In this document: positions 45,218 through 57,644 of the stretch, in pieces
How the letters are laid out: the number at the start of each line of letters is the position of its first letter
Numbering within the stretch: position 1 is the first letter of the stretch
Assembly: GCF_001632365.1 (NCBI RefSeq)
Contig: NW_024468540.1
Span: 1 to 64,000 of the forward strand
Direction: 5' to 3'
Origin: Laetiporus sulphureus 93-53
Lineage: Eukaryota; Basidiomycota; Agaricomycetes; Polyporales; Laetiporaceae
Length of the DNA stretch: 64,000 nt
Notes under the pieces: generated by a model
The model's database searches: none
What the model was told of the DNA's origin: nothing
What the model saw: the letters and a program-made list of their open reading frames with translations, nothing else
Translations under genes and position numbers: made by a program

Positions 45218-45610
45218 TGGACGTGACAGAATTATATACATTTGAGCAGCCAGAGGATGGCAAACTGCAAGCACAGGTAGTTTTCAAGCTTGTCGTCAAA
45301 GAAGGTGGGCGGCCTGTATAGCTGTGAGACAAATATTGCTGAGAAGGCGATAGACATGTGCAGCGGATACAATTTAATCCAGGGTGCATGCCTCGTGTTC
45401 TTGATAGATCAGTACATGGACTAAGCTCCTGTTTGATTAACAACTGAAGGCTTAATGTTGCACTTTGATAGTTGCTCGTCGAGTGCTATTGTATCGAAAG
45501 GACTCACTATTAGTGATGGTAGCTTCGAGGCTGTCTCCCAATCCATCAACATCGTGTTCTATGCTGGAACTTCTCCGTGCGTCATGTCTTATCATTGTCT
45601 ATGACCAATC
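45218..45610. other. Unassigned host DNA
   Basis: Contains the short frame MDVTELYTFEQPEDGKLQAQ near its start and DGSFEAVSQSINIVFYAGTS near 45520-45580; neither is recognised. Confidence 0.35.
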
Positions 45611-46769
45611 TGTTGACTTTCCCGGCCAGCCCGCTGCACGGCCAGGAATTTGGGAGTCACCTGCTCTCTAGAAGATGGCTCCACAGGGCCAAACCGATGG
45701 CCCGTCCCATTGTAGCTGCACCCTATTATATACACACGCACTACTACTCTTCCACGCCGGTGGTGCAGGTCACACTGGGGCCTCTCGCATCTGCGCTCCA
45801 TGCCCAGATTCCAACACGCCCCCTCGACCTAGCCACTGCTGCATCTATCCCATTGTGGGCCACACACCTGTATCACACTCCCTGTCTCCAGAGATGCCGG
45901 TCTCCATTTCATGTGCTTCCCTGCCTGCCTCGGTCCATATGCCAGTTCCAGCACCCCCTGATCTTGGGTTCCGGTCTCCGTACCATGTGCATCCCGTACG
46001 TGCCCATTTTCAGTGACTTCCTATAGCACGTCCATGCGCTCGTCACTCACTCAGTCTGCACGCCAGTCCCAATGCTCCTTGGATTCGGGTCTCGATCTCC
46101 GTTCCATGCGCTCTCCATGCAAGCACCTCGCTCGGCTTTTCTTCAGCGCTCTGCATGCTGTGGCTGTGCCGCTTCGTCGGACTGCTGACCTGTCTCGCTC
46201 AGCATCTGCTCAGCCCACCCTCTGATGCCCTGCTCTGCCCATCACCTTGCTGGTAGGCCCACCCTCATGCGGTGCCCACCTCCTGTGCCTGGTGTCTTGT
46301 ATCACCGCAGCGGCGCCCCGTGATCAACTCTCTGGCCCTCACCCTCCTGCCCTCGACCTCCTGATCCCACCTCTGCCTGGTTGCACCTGTCCCTCAGCTG
46401 CCCTGCAGCCTTCACACCTTGGCAACCTGCCCCAGCTCCCAGCCCTTGACCTGCCAACTGGATCACTCACCAGCCAGCATCCTGGTCCCCCCAGCAGGAG
46501 CCTCGTAGTTGATGGTTTCACATCGATTGCGGTGAGTGCCCCTTGGTCAATGGTTATCGGTTTGTGTTGACTTTCCCGCCAGCCCGCTGCACGGCCAGGA
46601 ATTCGGGAGTCGCCCGCTCTCTAGAAGATGGCTCCACGGGGCCAAACCGATGGCCCGTCCCATTGTAGCCGCGCCCTATTATATACACGCGCGCTACTAC
46701 TCTCCCACGCCGGTGGCGCAGGTCGCACCGGGGCCTCTCGCATCTGCGCTCCGTGCCCAGATTCCAACA
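45611..46769 (-). mobile_element. TRIM-like miniature LTR element
   Basis: Two direct repeats of 206 bp (45611-45816) and 205 bp (46565-46769), each TGTTGA..CCAACA, with a perfect target duplication CAATC (45606-45610, 46770-46774). The 748-bp interior is C-rich and encodes nothing I recognise, so the element is non-autonomous. On the minus strand each LTR has a TATATAAT box, and GGTCGAGGGGGCG abuts the left LTR like a polypurine tract; both suggest minus orientation. No convincing tRNA primer site was found. Confidence 0.88.
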
Positions 46770-46774
46770 CAATC

Positions 46775-47916
46775 TGACGGAATACCCCTGCAGCGGAGAC
46801 AAACTGCGTGTAATCAATGAAACGACTTCTGTGGGCTCCCGTGTCATTACCGCAAAGACGGAAGTGAGCGATCACCACAATTGTGAGTGAGGCTCCCTTG
46901 GCCTTACATTATGTTTTCAGGTTTGGAATGTATCAACCAATCGACTTGTTGCGTCTGGTACTCACACGAAGATGAAGCCGACGACGTCTCAGCTCAAACT
47001 CTAGGACATTTTGAGGTTCTTCCGGTACCTCGCATCTGTATGAATTGTGCAGATTTAGACGTATACATAGGGTAGTAGAATGACAGTCATAGCGCTTTTA
47101 TCACGGCATTACAGTCCTACATTGTCAAATTGACAGTCGTGAGGAAGAGTGAACGCTCGACGTTCTAAATTCGGCTTTGCTCGTAATAAAGCTGAGATAG
47201 CGTATACATTCAAAGTTGCATGTAATACAACTCTTGATCTCACACAGTGTTATGTATTATCAACCGCATGAGTGAGCGAAGCTACCGTGTAGCTAATGGT
47301 TCACGATGGGAGTGACCGGGCAAAGTTATTCAATAGGTACATGATGACGATGACGACTACTGATACAAAAGATTTGACTTCCCACTGCACTACTTGGTGA
47401 CCAGCACCTTCAATAGACAGTCTACGCAGCGACCACCCTTCAAAAACCACCTTTAGACCATGACCTCAGTGATCCTTTGTAGGGTCCTCGGTAAGAGACC
47501 CGTTGCGCTAACTATCCACGCTGTGGTAATATTGCTGGATTGACAACATTTTCGTAAGTCCCTGAATTATATATGCTGCTCATGTACAAACGAACGATCG
47601 TCCCGGCGGATAGAGAGACACTACTCCAGCGTACGCAAGGGTCAGTGAAAGGCGAATTACCAGCACCCTCTCAGTTGAGCCGCGAGCCTCGGCAATTCGA
47701 ACGTTCGAACGTCCGGGACAAAGTTCAGCGCTATCCGAGGTGGTAGTATGCCCAGCATATCCCTTGGACAATTTCCTTAAGCCTCCTGCCTGGAGCGGAT
47801 GACTCAGAACTTCGAAGCGATGCAGACAAATTCTGGCGTATTCGAACACAGCGAATGATATTTAGATGAGGTAGAACCCCGCTCTCGCAAGTTGTTCCTT
47901 ATCTCGACCCGCCTCA
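46775..47916. other. Intergenic DNA at the transposon/gene boundary
   Basis: No gene supported. The stretch right after the TRIM reads EYPCSGDKLRVINETTSVGS and may be the end of the frame it interrupted. The rest is AT-rich; the last few hundred bases should hold the promoter of the AhpD-like gene. Confidence 0.4.
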
Positions 47917-48825
47917 ATGGCAACAATCGCAAGCCAGACATTCCTCCGCCAGCTCAAGTCCATCTTCCCCTCACCCACCCTAACGACTCCCGATGCTGTC
48001 ATAGCTCAGCCGTGGTACCTCGTCGCGGCGGTGGCCTTCAGCGCTAGCCGCAAGCCCGAGGCAGTTCCCGTTGTATATGAGTTTGCACTGAACGAGCTGA
48101 GGCTCGTGCAAACCGCGGAGCCACCGGAACGTGCGCATGAGCAGCAGATGAGGTTGACGAGTAAAGTCCGGGAGGCGATCCTGCAGTCTGGGTTGCTTAG
48201 CGGGTTCCCGAGGGTATGTGGCACTGAAGCAGGCATGATTCCGAGAGGCTAAGCAGTTCGTCAGGTCATCGAGAGCTTGATCGCGCTGCAAAAAGTCACT
48301 CCTGAGAATTTACGCAGCACACAGGTACTACGGTAAGTTTGGTCCACGCATGCTCGAATCTTTAGTTCACGTTGAACCGCGATTGGAATACTTAGCAATT
48401 CGACACAAACCGTCGAGCAATATGCGAAGGACGGAGAGAAACTATTCCGATCCATGTACCGCGAGACTGCAGACCCCGTCCAAAGCCTCCTTGACTCCGC
48501 ATACCTTGATTTAGGTGAAAACAATTCTATTGCTCACATAAACACGAACTGAAGCTCATGTTGCAACATAGGATGGTGGTGCAATACGGTCGGCTACGGC
48601 ATCACTTATGGCGGCACGGATGTTCTCACACAAGTCGAGACAACCTACGCGATAGTCGCTGCGCTCATAGCGGTTGACGCGCCGCGGCAAGTGGGCTGGC
48701 ACCTTGCGAACGCGCAGCATGGCGGGGCAACGAGAGAGGAGGCAAAGGCCGTGAGAGAGATCGCAATGAAGGTCGCGGAGCAGGCTGGCGTGAAGTGGCA
48801 GGATGGCGTGCCGGATGTCGAGTAA
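47917..48825 (+). CDS. AhpD-like protein (fungal carboxymuconolactone decarboxylase fold)
   Basis: Four exons, 47917-48213, 48265-48332, 48396-48514 and 48572-48825, joined with GT..AG introns of 51, 63 and 57 bp, give 245 residues. It starts MATIASQTFLRQLKSIFPS and has PWYLVAAVAFSASRKPEAVP, VIESLIALQKVTPE, ADPVQSLLD, GWWCNTVGYGITYGGTDVLT and a C-terminal PRQVGWHLANAQHGGATREEAKAVREIAMKVAEQ. The pattern matches a fungal family related to AhpD/CMD-fold proteins; no CxxC redox pair is seen, so peroxidase-partner activity is doubtful and the true role is unknown. It is the only intact member of three copies in the window. Confidence 0.85.
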
Positions 48826-49430
48826 TGCCGAACGGATGATAATGTTGAACGGAGAACATCGAACTTCCACGTCTTGGATTGGCTTGATTGATTGGCAGTG
48901 CATCGTCCCTCCAGCGGCCGCTCAGTCATTTGGACGCTTGAGATCGGGAGTTGTGTAAGTACGAACCTTAACGGAGACAGATTACCAGTCTTTCCGGACA
49001 TGAAGATGAACTCACCAGCGACCTTCCACAACCCGGATTGTTCAACGAACTTGATTGCAGAAACCCTAGATACAAATGCAGAGATTGACAAAACACAGAC
49101 AATATATATACATCAAACATATATAGGAGACGACCAAAAGAGATCTACAACCGAATTGCAAGCCTAGCTATATGTACAGACAGAAGATATACATACAGAT
49201 GCGGGTATTCGGAAAAATACACCAAGGAGATAGGACGTGGAGCGACTCAGAGTCAGGTAGTTGACTTATGTACATGTCCGTGTCCATGTCCAAGATCAAG
49301 AGGCGATAAATAGAGAGAACAAGGTATGCGAGATGCCGTTGTTTCGTGTCGTGTGGTCGTGAATTTTCGTTGTGATCGCTGCCTGTGGATATGTAGGTCC
49401 TATTCGCAAACACCGTTGGTCGCGCCATCG
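48826..49430. other. Region between AhpD-like and FAM72 genes
   Basis: Between the 3' ends of two converging genes; no further gene seen. Probably their 3' untranslated regions. Confidence 0.5.
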
Positions 49431-51086
49431 TTATCGTCCTGCGAGCACTCTCCTCCTGACGCTCACGCCCGTCCCCGGTTGCGCGTCCTTTTCTCGTGTC
49501 GCGCCGTACCCCTTCCTCGCACGCGGGTCCTCCGACACCGATGGTATGTCTCCGCTCCTCACCAGATGGTGCCAGTACAGTAAATCGCCTGCCTTCAACT
49601 TTTCCGGCGCGGGCGGCGGAGGGAGAGGAGGGACCACCATTCTGTGTGACTGGCTGGAGTCGAGATCGGCAACGCTCGGAGAGTTGGCGCCAGCAGTGAT
49701 TGAACGGGAGTTGGGAGGCGTCGGGGGAAGCTGTGCCATCGAGAAAGATGAAAAGCCTTCGACGGGAGCCGTCGATCGATGACTCGCACCGCTGCGGGAG
49801 GCAATGACAGGCGATACAGGGAGACGAGTCTCGTTAGACAGCTCGGTCCCAGTCGAGGGGTCTTCCAGGGATAGCGATGTCCTTGAGGGTAGAAGATCAT
49901 GGCTCGAGGTGAGTACAGACATAGAGTCGGCCGTAGTGGACGCCGAGAGAGTAGGATGCACCGCCTGCGCTCTCGACAGAGGTGGCGGCGCCGGAATCGA
50001 TGTTCTCGTCAACGAAGGCCGCAGCGGCAGCCTGTTCATCGTCCGCATCGCATGCAAAGGCGGCATCAGTGGCGGCCGCGGCTGCTCAGAGAGCACGCCA
50101 TGCTCCCCGGGCACGTACCGCCGCTCCTCCGCATCGACCTCCTTCGCGTAGAACACGAACCGATGCCCATTTGTCGCACGCTGGCTCGCCGAGATCGACG
50201 ATGTACACCGCCGGCACGGGCTCACGATCGTGTACCCCACTGCGCTTCCGCAGCCATGGCAGCAGAGCGTCTGCGTCAAGCATTCGCACGTTCGTGTCGC
50301 AGAGGAAAATTCTGGTGGTGAGGAGGCGCAGATTGAGGAGGTCTCAGGGTAGGGAGAATATGCAGAGCAGTTGATCGGTAGCGCATCTGTCGAGTAGAGC
50401 GGGACGTTCGGCCTAAGAAGAAGGACCGCCTGCGGTAATATATCAGCGCGCGTAAGAGAAGGTAGATCATGTAAGCTGAAATGGAAATATATAAACGATA
50501 CAAATCTTCCTCGGATCACACAATCTAGACAAAATGCGGGGAACCCACAGGGTCCAAGATTGCATTGCAGATCCTAGCATTCCAGCTGTCTGCGAAGCAC
50601 CCAAACAAGCGCGCCACAAAAGAGTCGATAACTCACTTTCATGCCTCTGTTCGTCAAGAACATCCCACACGACTTGCAGTCCAGAATCCACACTTTGTGC
50701 ACCATTGGTGGCGGTGGCGGTACCGCACTCGCTGGGGCACGCACGGTCTGGTACCCCCCATATGCACCCGGTGGGTACAGCCACGGAGGCATGGGTGGGT
50801 GGCTATTCCTCTGCACATACGAGGGGTAATTGAGCGTACCCTGACGATCTGAGACGTAAGGAGCGTGAGGAAGCGTCGGTCGTTCTGCCGCGTCCGTTGA
50901 TGTGAACTGGGGACCTTGTGAAGCAAACATCCTGTGTTCGCGAGAAGTGGCGGTGAACTCGAGGTGGCCTGGGTCGAACAAAATCTGCCATTGGGGATCA
51001 GCGAGCATCTCTCCTCCAGGTTGTCGTGAGATGGCGGGCGTGGGCCTGTAGTGGGCCCGTTCGGAGGACAGGACACGAGCGGGCAT
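49431..51086 (-). CDS. FAM72-family protein
   Basis: Two exons: 50637-51086 and 49431-50429, with a 207-bp GT..AG intron, give 482 residues. The family core spans the junction: VWILDCKSCGMFLTNRGMK, then AVLLLRPNVPLYSTDALP, TCECLTQTLCCHGCGSAVGY and VSPCRRC, with four Cys pairs suggesting zinc binding. It has a long proline/serine-rich N-terminal extension (150 residues in exon 1, with PPPPPMVH) and a long low-complexity C-terminal tail, so it is much longer than the roughly 150-residue animal proteins. The start at 51086 is the first ATG of the open frame; a later one cannot be excluded. Its role in fungi is unknown. Confidence 0.82.
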
Positions 51087-52715
51087 CGTCGCTACGTCGA
51101 AGCTCGGTGTATCACTGCAACGGGGCTTGTCTTGCGAGTGCGAGTGAATACGTGGACCAGGAGGAGGGCGACGTGGGTAAAATGCCTGCCGTGCGGCTAT
51201 ATGAGCCTGAGAGAGCGTGCGCGCCTGGAAGCGAGATGGCAGTTGTCCGGGGAAGAGTTGCTTTCCATCGCTGTTGATCCTGAGCGCAAACGTTTGACGT
51301 GGTTTATCTAATCGATCTTTTCCTCTTGCGAGCGCTCACTCGTTTATATTTTGCTTTCTTCCAGTTGTTCTAAAGTCTGCCCCTGACTCATCGTCCGCGA
51401 CGAGCTAAGGATGATTGTGCCTCGGCTGGAGCGACTTAGCAGCAGAAGTTTCTCCAATTATGGTGCGCATTGAAAGGCTCGTTTCCCAATACTGATAATG
51501 CCGCGTACTTTGTGCGGATCCGAGCTTGCATGTGCTGGAAACGCCCGGGTAGGACATATGACCATATGCATATGGCTACAGTTCTATTGAATGTACCAAA
51601 GTAAGTGGTTTCTGAGTCGCTTCCGGAGATCAATCGTTGGCGTGGTGCTAAAGACTTTTTGACCGAGCTCTGTGTCGCTTGATGTGATGTGACTTAAGTC
51701 CTTCGGACATATTTCAGGGACTTTTGATTTAATGAAATACTTTAGATTCATTGAAAAAGATGGAGACTATGTCACCTATCTCGTCCATACTTTGATCTCT
51801 GGTGGCATTCATCTACAAATTCACGCGGATCAATGTAATTGGAGCTATTTCGTGGATCTCAAGATCGCTTCGCCAGCCTAGATCAAATATAGTGAGCATG
51901 ATCTCATTCTGTTTAAAAAAGGGTTTTCCTCACATTCGTCTTTCTGTCGTTAGCATTTGTAGGACAAGGATTGAACGACAGTCAACATCATGGCCTGTTT
52001 CTCAAACAATATGGTGTTTCAAGGTTCAATGTTCATCCCCCAGAGCTCCAAGTGACACACCCCCATGCAAGAGTAGTTATATATCAGCGGGCTTTCACAG
52101 CGTGCCTGGTAGCCACCAGTCGCGGTAGTATCTCAACCACTAAGTCCGTTCAGTTGCTGATACCTGCCTGATTTAGGATAGCTCTAGCTATCTGTGCCGC
52201 AACGGCATTTGCCGGTCTACCTACGTGCAACTGTTGGATTTTGCTCTGGTTTTCCATATCGCAACGCAGGCCCGACATCTGCGTGTGTATGATTGTAAGG
52301 AGCCCACATTTGAATCCTGAATCGCGTCCATCGTCATTCTACTAAGCATAATACGCCTTTCTTACAAACGTGATACGAAGAAGCTCTTGAAGATCGTTCT
52401 ATAATTGACGATGGCATGTTGGGTGCGAATTTTACATATCAACTAAGGCGAGTAACATACTTTTCACATGCGTGGTTCTTTTCATTTCCAATCAAAACAG
52501 CTAGCATGCATGTGATAGTATCTGCTGATGCGGTCTTCTCGGGCGTTGCCACTTGAATACAAATGACAAAGAGAATCGTGATTACACGACAGCGTCATAC
52601 AAGTGCAATACTGCTGTGGTGAAATACATAATTCTTGGTTATTGAGCAAGACCTTGTGTCAAAAAAGTGGACGAGGATTACAAGGTCGGTGACATGATTG
52701 ACTGATCGCCAACTG
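51087..52715. other. Long intergenic region
   Basis: About 1.6 kb with only short non-coding-looking frames. The part next to 51087 should contain the FAM72 promoter. Confidence 0.5.
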
Positions 52716-53613
52716 TCACAACGATTCAATTGAGCCAGGCAGGAATGCCGGTCCGTCTTTGTTATCCTCGTACCACGGAACATCGTGCACAATCAGCACC
52801 CTCACCCTCGGCATCTTCATCAACACCTTGACCTGCTCGATAGTGGCCGCAGCGATGTTCTTGTCTGTATGTACACAGCCTAAATGCTCGTGGTCCGCAA
52901 TTCCAGTTTCTCCCACCAGCAGCCGCCAGTCGCCTGCAGCGTCCCCCGCGAGGAAGATCCATCCGCCGTCCGCGGACGTCCGCGCAAGCACGCCCAAACT
53001 TGAATGGCCGGGTAGTTGGCCAGGCGTGTCGACGATGTACAAGCTGCCGTCACCGTAAACGTCAAGCGTGCGCGAGAACGGGCCAATCGGTCTCATATCC
53101 TCCGTAGTGGGAGATATATATCGAGTACGCGCGGTAGGGAGGAGGTCACTGCGGAACTCCGCCTCTGGGTCGGCCGGATGGCCTGGAGTGAGTAGGTCGC
53201 GCGTGTTCTCTCCGACGATGAAAGTCGCGTTCGCGAAGGATGCGGGATTGCATAGGTGATCGAGGTGGATGTGCGAGAGGCAGATATGCTTGACCTGTGA
53301 GCGATCGTATCTGCCCTTCTGCAGCGACTGTGTCACATTCTGCGGAACCACGACCTTCGCGCTTCTCCTGACCTTATCTGTGAGGACGGGCGGAAGAGCC
53401 TCCTCCCAGTCTCTCCGTATCCCGAGATCGAAGATGAAGGTGTCTCCGTTGCAAGAATGACGCAGCATGAATGAGAGGCAAGGGAGGCGGACACGCTCTT
53501 CCCCCACCGCAGTGTCAATGATATATGACAGAGAAACCCCGTCTGTGCACCCTGCCTCCAGTGCAGAGACAGTGCAGTAGGTTTGATTCTCTGATGGGGG
53601 GTGGCAGACTCAT
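52716..53613 (-). CDS. Metallo-beta-lactamase-fold hydrolase (lactonase-like)
   Basis: Zinc-dependent hydrolase fold. The frame 52716-53507 (263 codons) has the metal signature SHIHLDH (HxHxDH), a later LDVYGDGSLYIVDTPGQLPGHSSLG with the third His, FLAGDAAGDW with the bridging Asp, and HDVPWYEDN near the end. This layout fits fungal lactonase-type MBL proteins. The family N terminus (MSLPPP..YCTVSALEAGCTDGVSLSYIIDTAVGEE) is encoded just upstream from an ATG at 53613, but a run of six C on the minus strand (53596-53601) puts it out of frame; five C would restore it. This is a one-base sequencing or assembly slip, or a real fresh mutation. No intron is needed. Confidence 0.82.
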
Positions 53614-54346
53614 CATATGCAAACCTGCGGCTTAGTGTCAGCGTGGTGTGCCAGATGACTGCCAGTTTAGTCGAACACATAATGATAGGTCGCTCAGCTG
53701 CAGGATACCCAGCGCTCAATAATGAACTAATCAGTGCTCGGCTTGCTGTTAAGAGAGTTGGCTAATAGTGAGGAGGGTCAGTGCTTCCTGCTGAAGCCAC
53801 ATCTTGTGGCCCCAGTTCAAGCCAGCGCACATCAACCAATGCAATCTTCGAAGCTACTGCTCTATCATAATATGACTTGTGGACAAATTGATTTCATGGA
53901 TTGTATGAGCATTAAGTCAAATCTCCATGCGCATGGTTGAAACTAGCGAATTGCAAGCATCTAGGAGGCAGAGAAATGAAAAGGAGAGAACAGGATCATT
54001 GAAAAGTCGGACATACTAGTATGCAATTCGTAGTCACAAACTCTCATGTAGTACAACCGCTCTTTGTCTTCCGTAGGCAGACTGCAGAATGGCTCCTTTG
54101 TGTATGGAAAGATCAGTAAGCTATGTGGTGCCTTACATTCTAGATACTTTTGGTGTAAGAGACAGGCTCGGAAATGATCGCCCGAGAATATGCCGCTCCA
54201 CCGTAGGCAGCCACGGAAATTCCCACTACGTCAACAATGGACAAATACAACGTCGTCAAGATCGTACGTTCATCATCGTAAAACTACACACTACTAGAAT
54301 ACAATATGAACCAGAGGAAAAACGCCTACTATGGCATCGTCATAAA
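53614..54346. other. Intergenic, no gene seen
   Basis: Between the 5' end of the hydrolase gene and the 3' end of the transporter gene. Confidence 0.5.
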
Positions 54347-57300
54347 CTACCAGTGGGACGGACTGTTGAGGAATAACGTCAGCAAATCGCATGTGTGACT
54401 CGTTGTCTCTGATTACTCACCCGAAGTATCCGCCAGACTCGACAACCTTGTAGCTAGCAGATCGACCATCCGCATTGTCCAGGAACACAGTATTTCCCCA
54501 CCACTTCTGCAGTGTGTCTGCGCCAATCTTCCCTGCGCGCGGGTATTGCACGCAGAAGAAGATCACGATGATCGACACGGCAAGCCCGGAGTCCAAACCC
54601 GCGGACAGCACATCTGACGACAGAACGTCAACATTTCATTGCATGACTTCATGCGCATCGTGCTCACAGTTGTACTTCGTCCACCAGGAGAAGTGACGTC
54701 TACGAATGATGTAGTTGAAGATGAACCCAACGATAGCCCATGGGACGTAGTTGACAGCGGTAGCTGGCGGAATGTTACCAGTCCCGCTGAAGATGACGGG
54801 GAAGTTGACGTATTTGACCCACGAGTTGGGATACCTCAGGGAAATGAGCCAGCCGCCTAGCGGGCAAAGCATGCCAACCAGGAAGAACCACACAAGGCCG
54901 CTGATTAAGTTATCGAACAGTCAGAACAAGGGAAAGTATGACTGAAGATATCGGCTCACTAGTAGAGCTGTCCTTTCGAGAACTGACGTGCTGGGCCGAT
55001 AACTCCCCAGATGAAAGATGCTGTACCGAACACCTCCGTTGACGGACACTGCAGGACATATCAACCAAATGAATTACAGCAGTTGCAGCAACCAGGACTG
55101 ACAATGAAACCATTCTGCTGGGTGGATGAGCACATGTCAGGGATGTTGGTGAACATCCACGCCTGCACTCCGAGTTGGACGGTGCCCGCAATGACAGTTG
55201 CGACGACCTGGCTCCAGAACATCTGACGAGGGTCGATCTTCATGTAGTGTCCCAGTTTGAAATCTGACGTGAACTGCAGCGCCTGTGCCATCGTAATGTA
55301 TCCCCACGTCTTGAACATCATCATGGCAATCGGCCTGCCAGGCAGCGCGTAGCCGATGATCAGCTCAGTGATGACACTGTATCGCGTTCGTCAGCTCGAT
55401 GACCCGCATTCGCGTCAGGCAGACTTACTTGAGCCCGAGCTGCTGGTTGGTGATTGCCTGGATCATGCCGACTGGGACACAGTACACGAAGGCTGCGTAG
55501 TGGTGTCAGCTTGAGTTTGACTATCAAAGGAGAGGACCCTCACATATGATCAGACTTAAAACGAACGCCCAGACAGGGAATTCGGTATGCCAGACTTCAA
55601 TGGAGATGATACCGAATACGAACATGGTGACTGCGCAATTATCAGACAGCCATCCGCGCTTGTAATAGTAGAGTATTACGCACCAAGGATGACAGCATAC
55701 CACCACTCCGGTACTTGCCGATACCTCGACATCAGGCGGGCATGGATGTCAGGCTGCTCGTGCATGGATCGGCGTGACTGCACCCAGATCATCTTGCGGA
55801 AGTACAGGAAGGTGTGCGTAAAGATGGAGGTGATGGACGCAAATGACAGACCGTAGGACATGGCGAACGTGATCGAGAGGAACAACGGGCTGTACGCCTC
55901 ATACTTCTCAACGTTGAGCGAAGCATCAACGTTGATGATAGCGCTGATGTTGTAGGCATTGCCGAAACGATCAAAGGATCCTCTTGATGACATTCTATTG
56001 CAGCACCTTTCAGTATCTCTCTTTGAAGAAAATCAAATCCTGAAACTTACGGCAACCAAGCGCTGTACCACGTGTCCGTGTAGTAAAGAATAGGCGCGAG
56101 GATCCCTGGATAATTCTTCAGCACCATTTCTTCAGATCTGAAGAATGAACTCACAAAAGAAGAAAACGAAGCCGACAGCAATATTGGCCTCTGCCCACCA
56201 AGGCGTTGGTAAGGGAGAACCATTGTAGGCAATCTGATGTACGCGTTCAGCCTTCACACTATCGAACATAATTGTTGCTTGATCATACCTGAGACCAGTC
56301 GAACGTAATCAATGACATCCCCTAGTATCAAGAATTAGTGGGGTGACCATTGTGCCGTAATCATTCCCGGGCTCACGCACCAGGCCACTCGTATATCCGA
56401 AAAGCTGGTTCACGACAACGTTGTTTGGAACGATCCAGCACACCCAGTTAAAGTAGGACAGTGCTTGGAAGATGTAGCCGGGGAACCAGTACCAGCAGAA
56501 CGAGCCGACGAATACATAGAGGAAGAAACGTTCACGGCTGATACCTCCACGGGTACCCATACCAGCGTAGTGCTGCTGGTGCAACGTGTTGAACAGCGCG
56601 CAAGTAACCAGGTTAACTGGCCAGACTGCGTACCAGGTACATCAGTGCGGTGTGAACCTCAATGAGTGAATTACTTACTCATCGAAGGTGGCTGTACGAG
56701 GAACCTGCGCAGGATGCCTCCGATAGAGAACCCAATCTGCGTTGACAGTCCATCAGTCGATCGCTCGCTATAAAAGTTCTAGCTCAGATTCACCAGCTGC
56801 GTGCTCATGACAACCATCCATTGATCTGCAAGTCAAGTAGCGGCACATTAATTAAATCCGCAACGGACGACAACAGTTTCGCTCACATCCGAAGTTGTAG
56901 TCCTGGCTGTAGTAAACGCGTTGTACGGCGATGATGTCCGTCTGCAAAGAACCTTCGTGAGCTAATACGGAACATTGGGTACGAGACGCCGACGTACCGC
57001 ATACGCCGAGGAAGCCCCGACGCTCGCCATGATAGTTATCAAGACGTGCTCTTTAACGCTGAATGGACCAGGATTAAGAGGAACACCAAAAAGCTTCACA
57101 CGAGGCATGAACTTTGCCCAAGCACGGCCGATGGGAAATGTGATCAGCAGAGCGACGAACTGGCAAGGCATGGTTCAGCGAGGGCTCTAAGCGAAGCCAT
57201 GCGGGTACTCACACTACCAACGGTAACCGAAGGGTAGCGGAAGAAGAAGAACTGGTTCATGCCAGGGATGATCATGGCCCAAATGACACCCAAGACCCAT

Positions 57301-57644
57301 GTGCGAATAGTAGATGCAGGCATGGTGGGGTCGTCGGTGTTGGCAACCGCAGATCGGACCTCAGGATATGGGGAGTCCTCCTCTGATTTCCATGTCAGAG
57401 CAAACGGCTGAGCATGTCGACAACCACTTACCGAAGTCGAGCCCTTCGAGCGCATCCCTGTCGAGATTGGGATCGTCGAAGTCGACGACGGGCACGACGG
57501 GACGTACCACTACGACAATGTACACGTGAGCGCGTTGTGCGCTGGGCAGAGAGTTGAAAGACACCTACCATCCTTCTCGATGTCGACCTTCTCCTTGCCA
57601 GAGATCGAACTCGCGCTCCCCTGGTCATCATGTATGCTGGCCAT
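54347..57644 (-). CDS. OPT-family oligopeptide transporter
   Basis: Proton-coupled transporter of small peptides, plasma membrane. Start chosen at 57644 (MASIHDDQGSAS), giving a short acidic cytosolic head (VVPVVDFDDPNLDRDALEGLDF). About a dozen exons with short introns follow, encoding many membrane segments: IRTWVLGVIWAMIIPGMNQF; the OPT signature VPLNPGPFSVKEHVLITIMAS; WYWFPGYIFQALSYFNWVCW; SLFLSITFAMSYGLSF-like; GHYMKIDPRQMFWSQVVATV; QAWMFTNIPDMC; RYPNSWVKYVNFPVIFSGTGNIPPATAVNY; WWGNTVFLDNADG. The stop at 54417 overlaps a GTGAGT donor; splicing to a 16-bp terminal exon (54347-54362) gives the usual C terminus YFGPSHW. Exon borders in the middle were not all resolved. Confidence 0.88.

Noticed and set aside
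45577..46570. Several long proline-rich frames
   Set aside because: They lie in the C-rich interior and LTRs of the TRIM, in several overlapping frames, and have no domain or start context.
47460..47530. tRNA-like stretch on the minus strand (TAGTTAGCGCAACGGG, then a GGGTC..GACCC hairpin)
   Set aside because: The anticodon loop has the wrong size, no TTCRA-type T-loop is present and the acceptor ends do not pair.
49892..50374. Arginine-rich plus-strand frames opposite the FAM72 gene
   Set aside because: Shadows of the serine/proline-rich FAM72 exon on the other strand.
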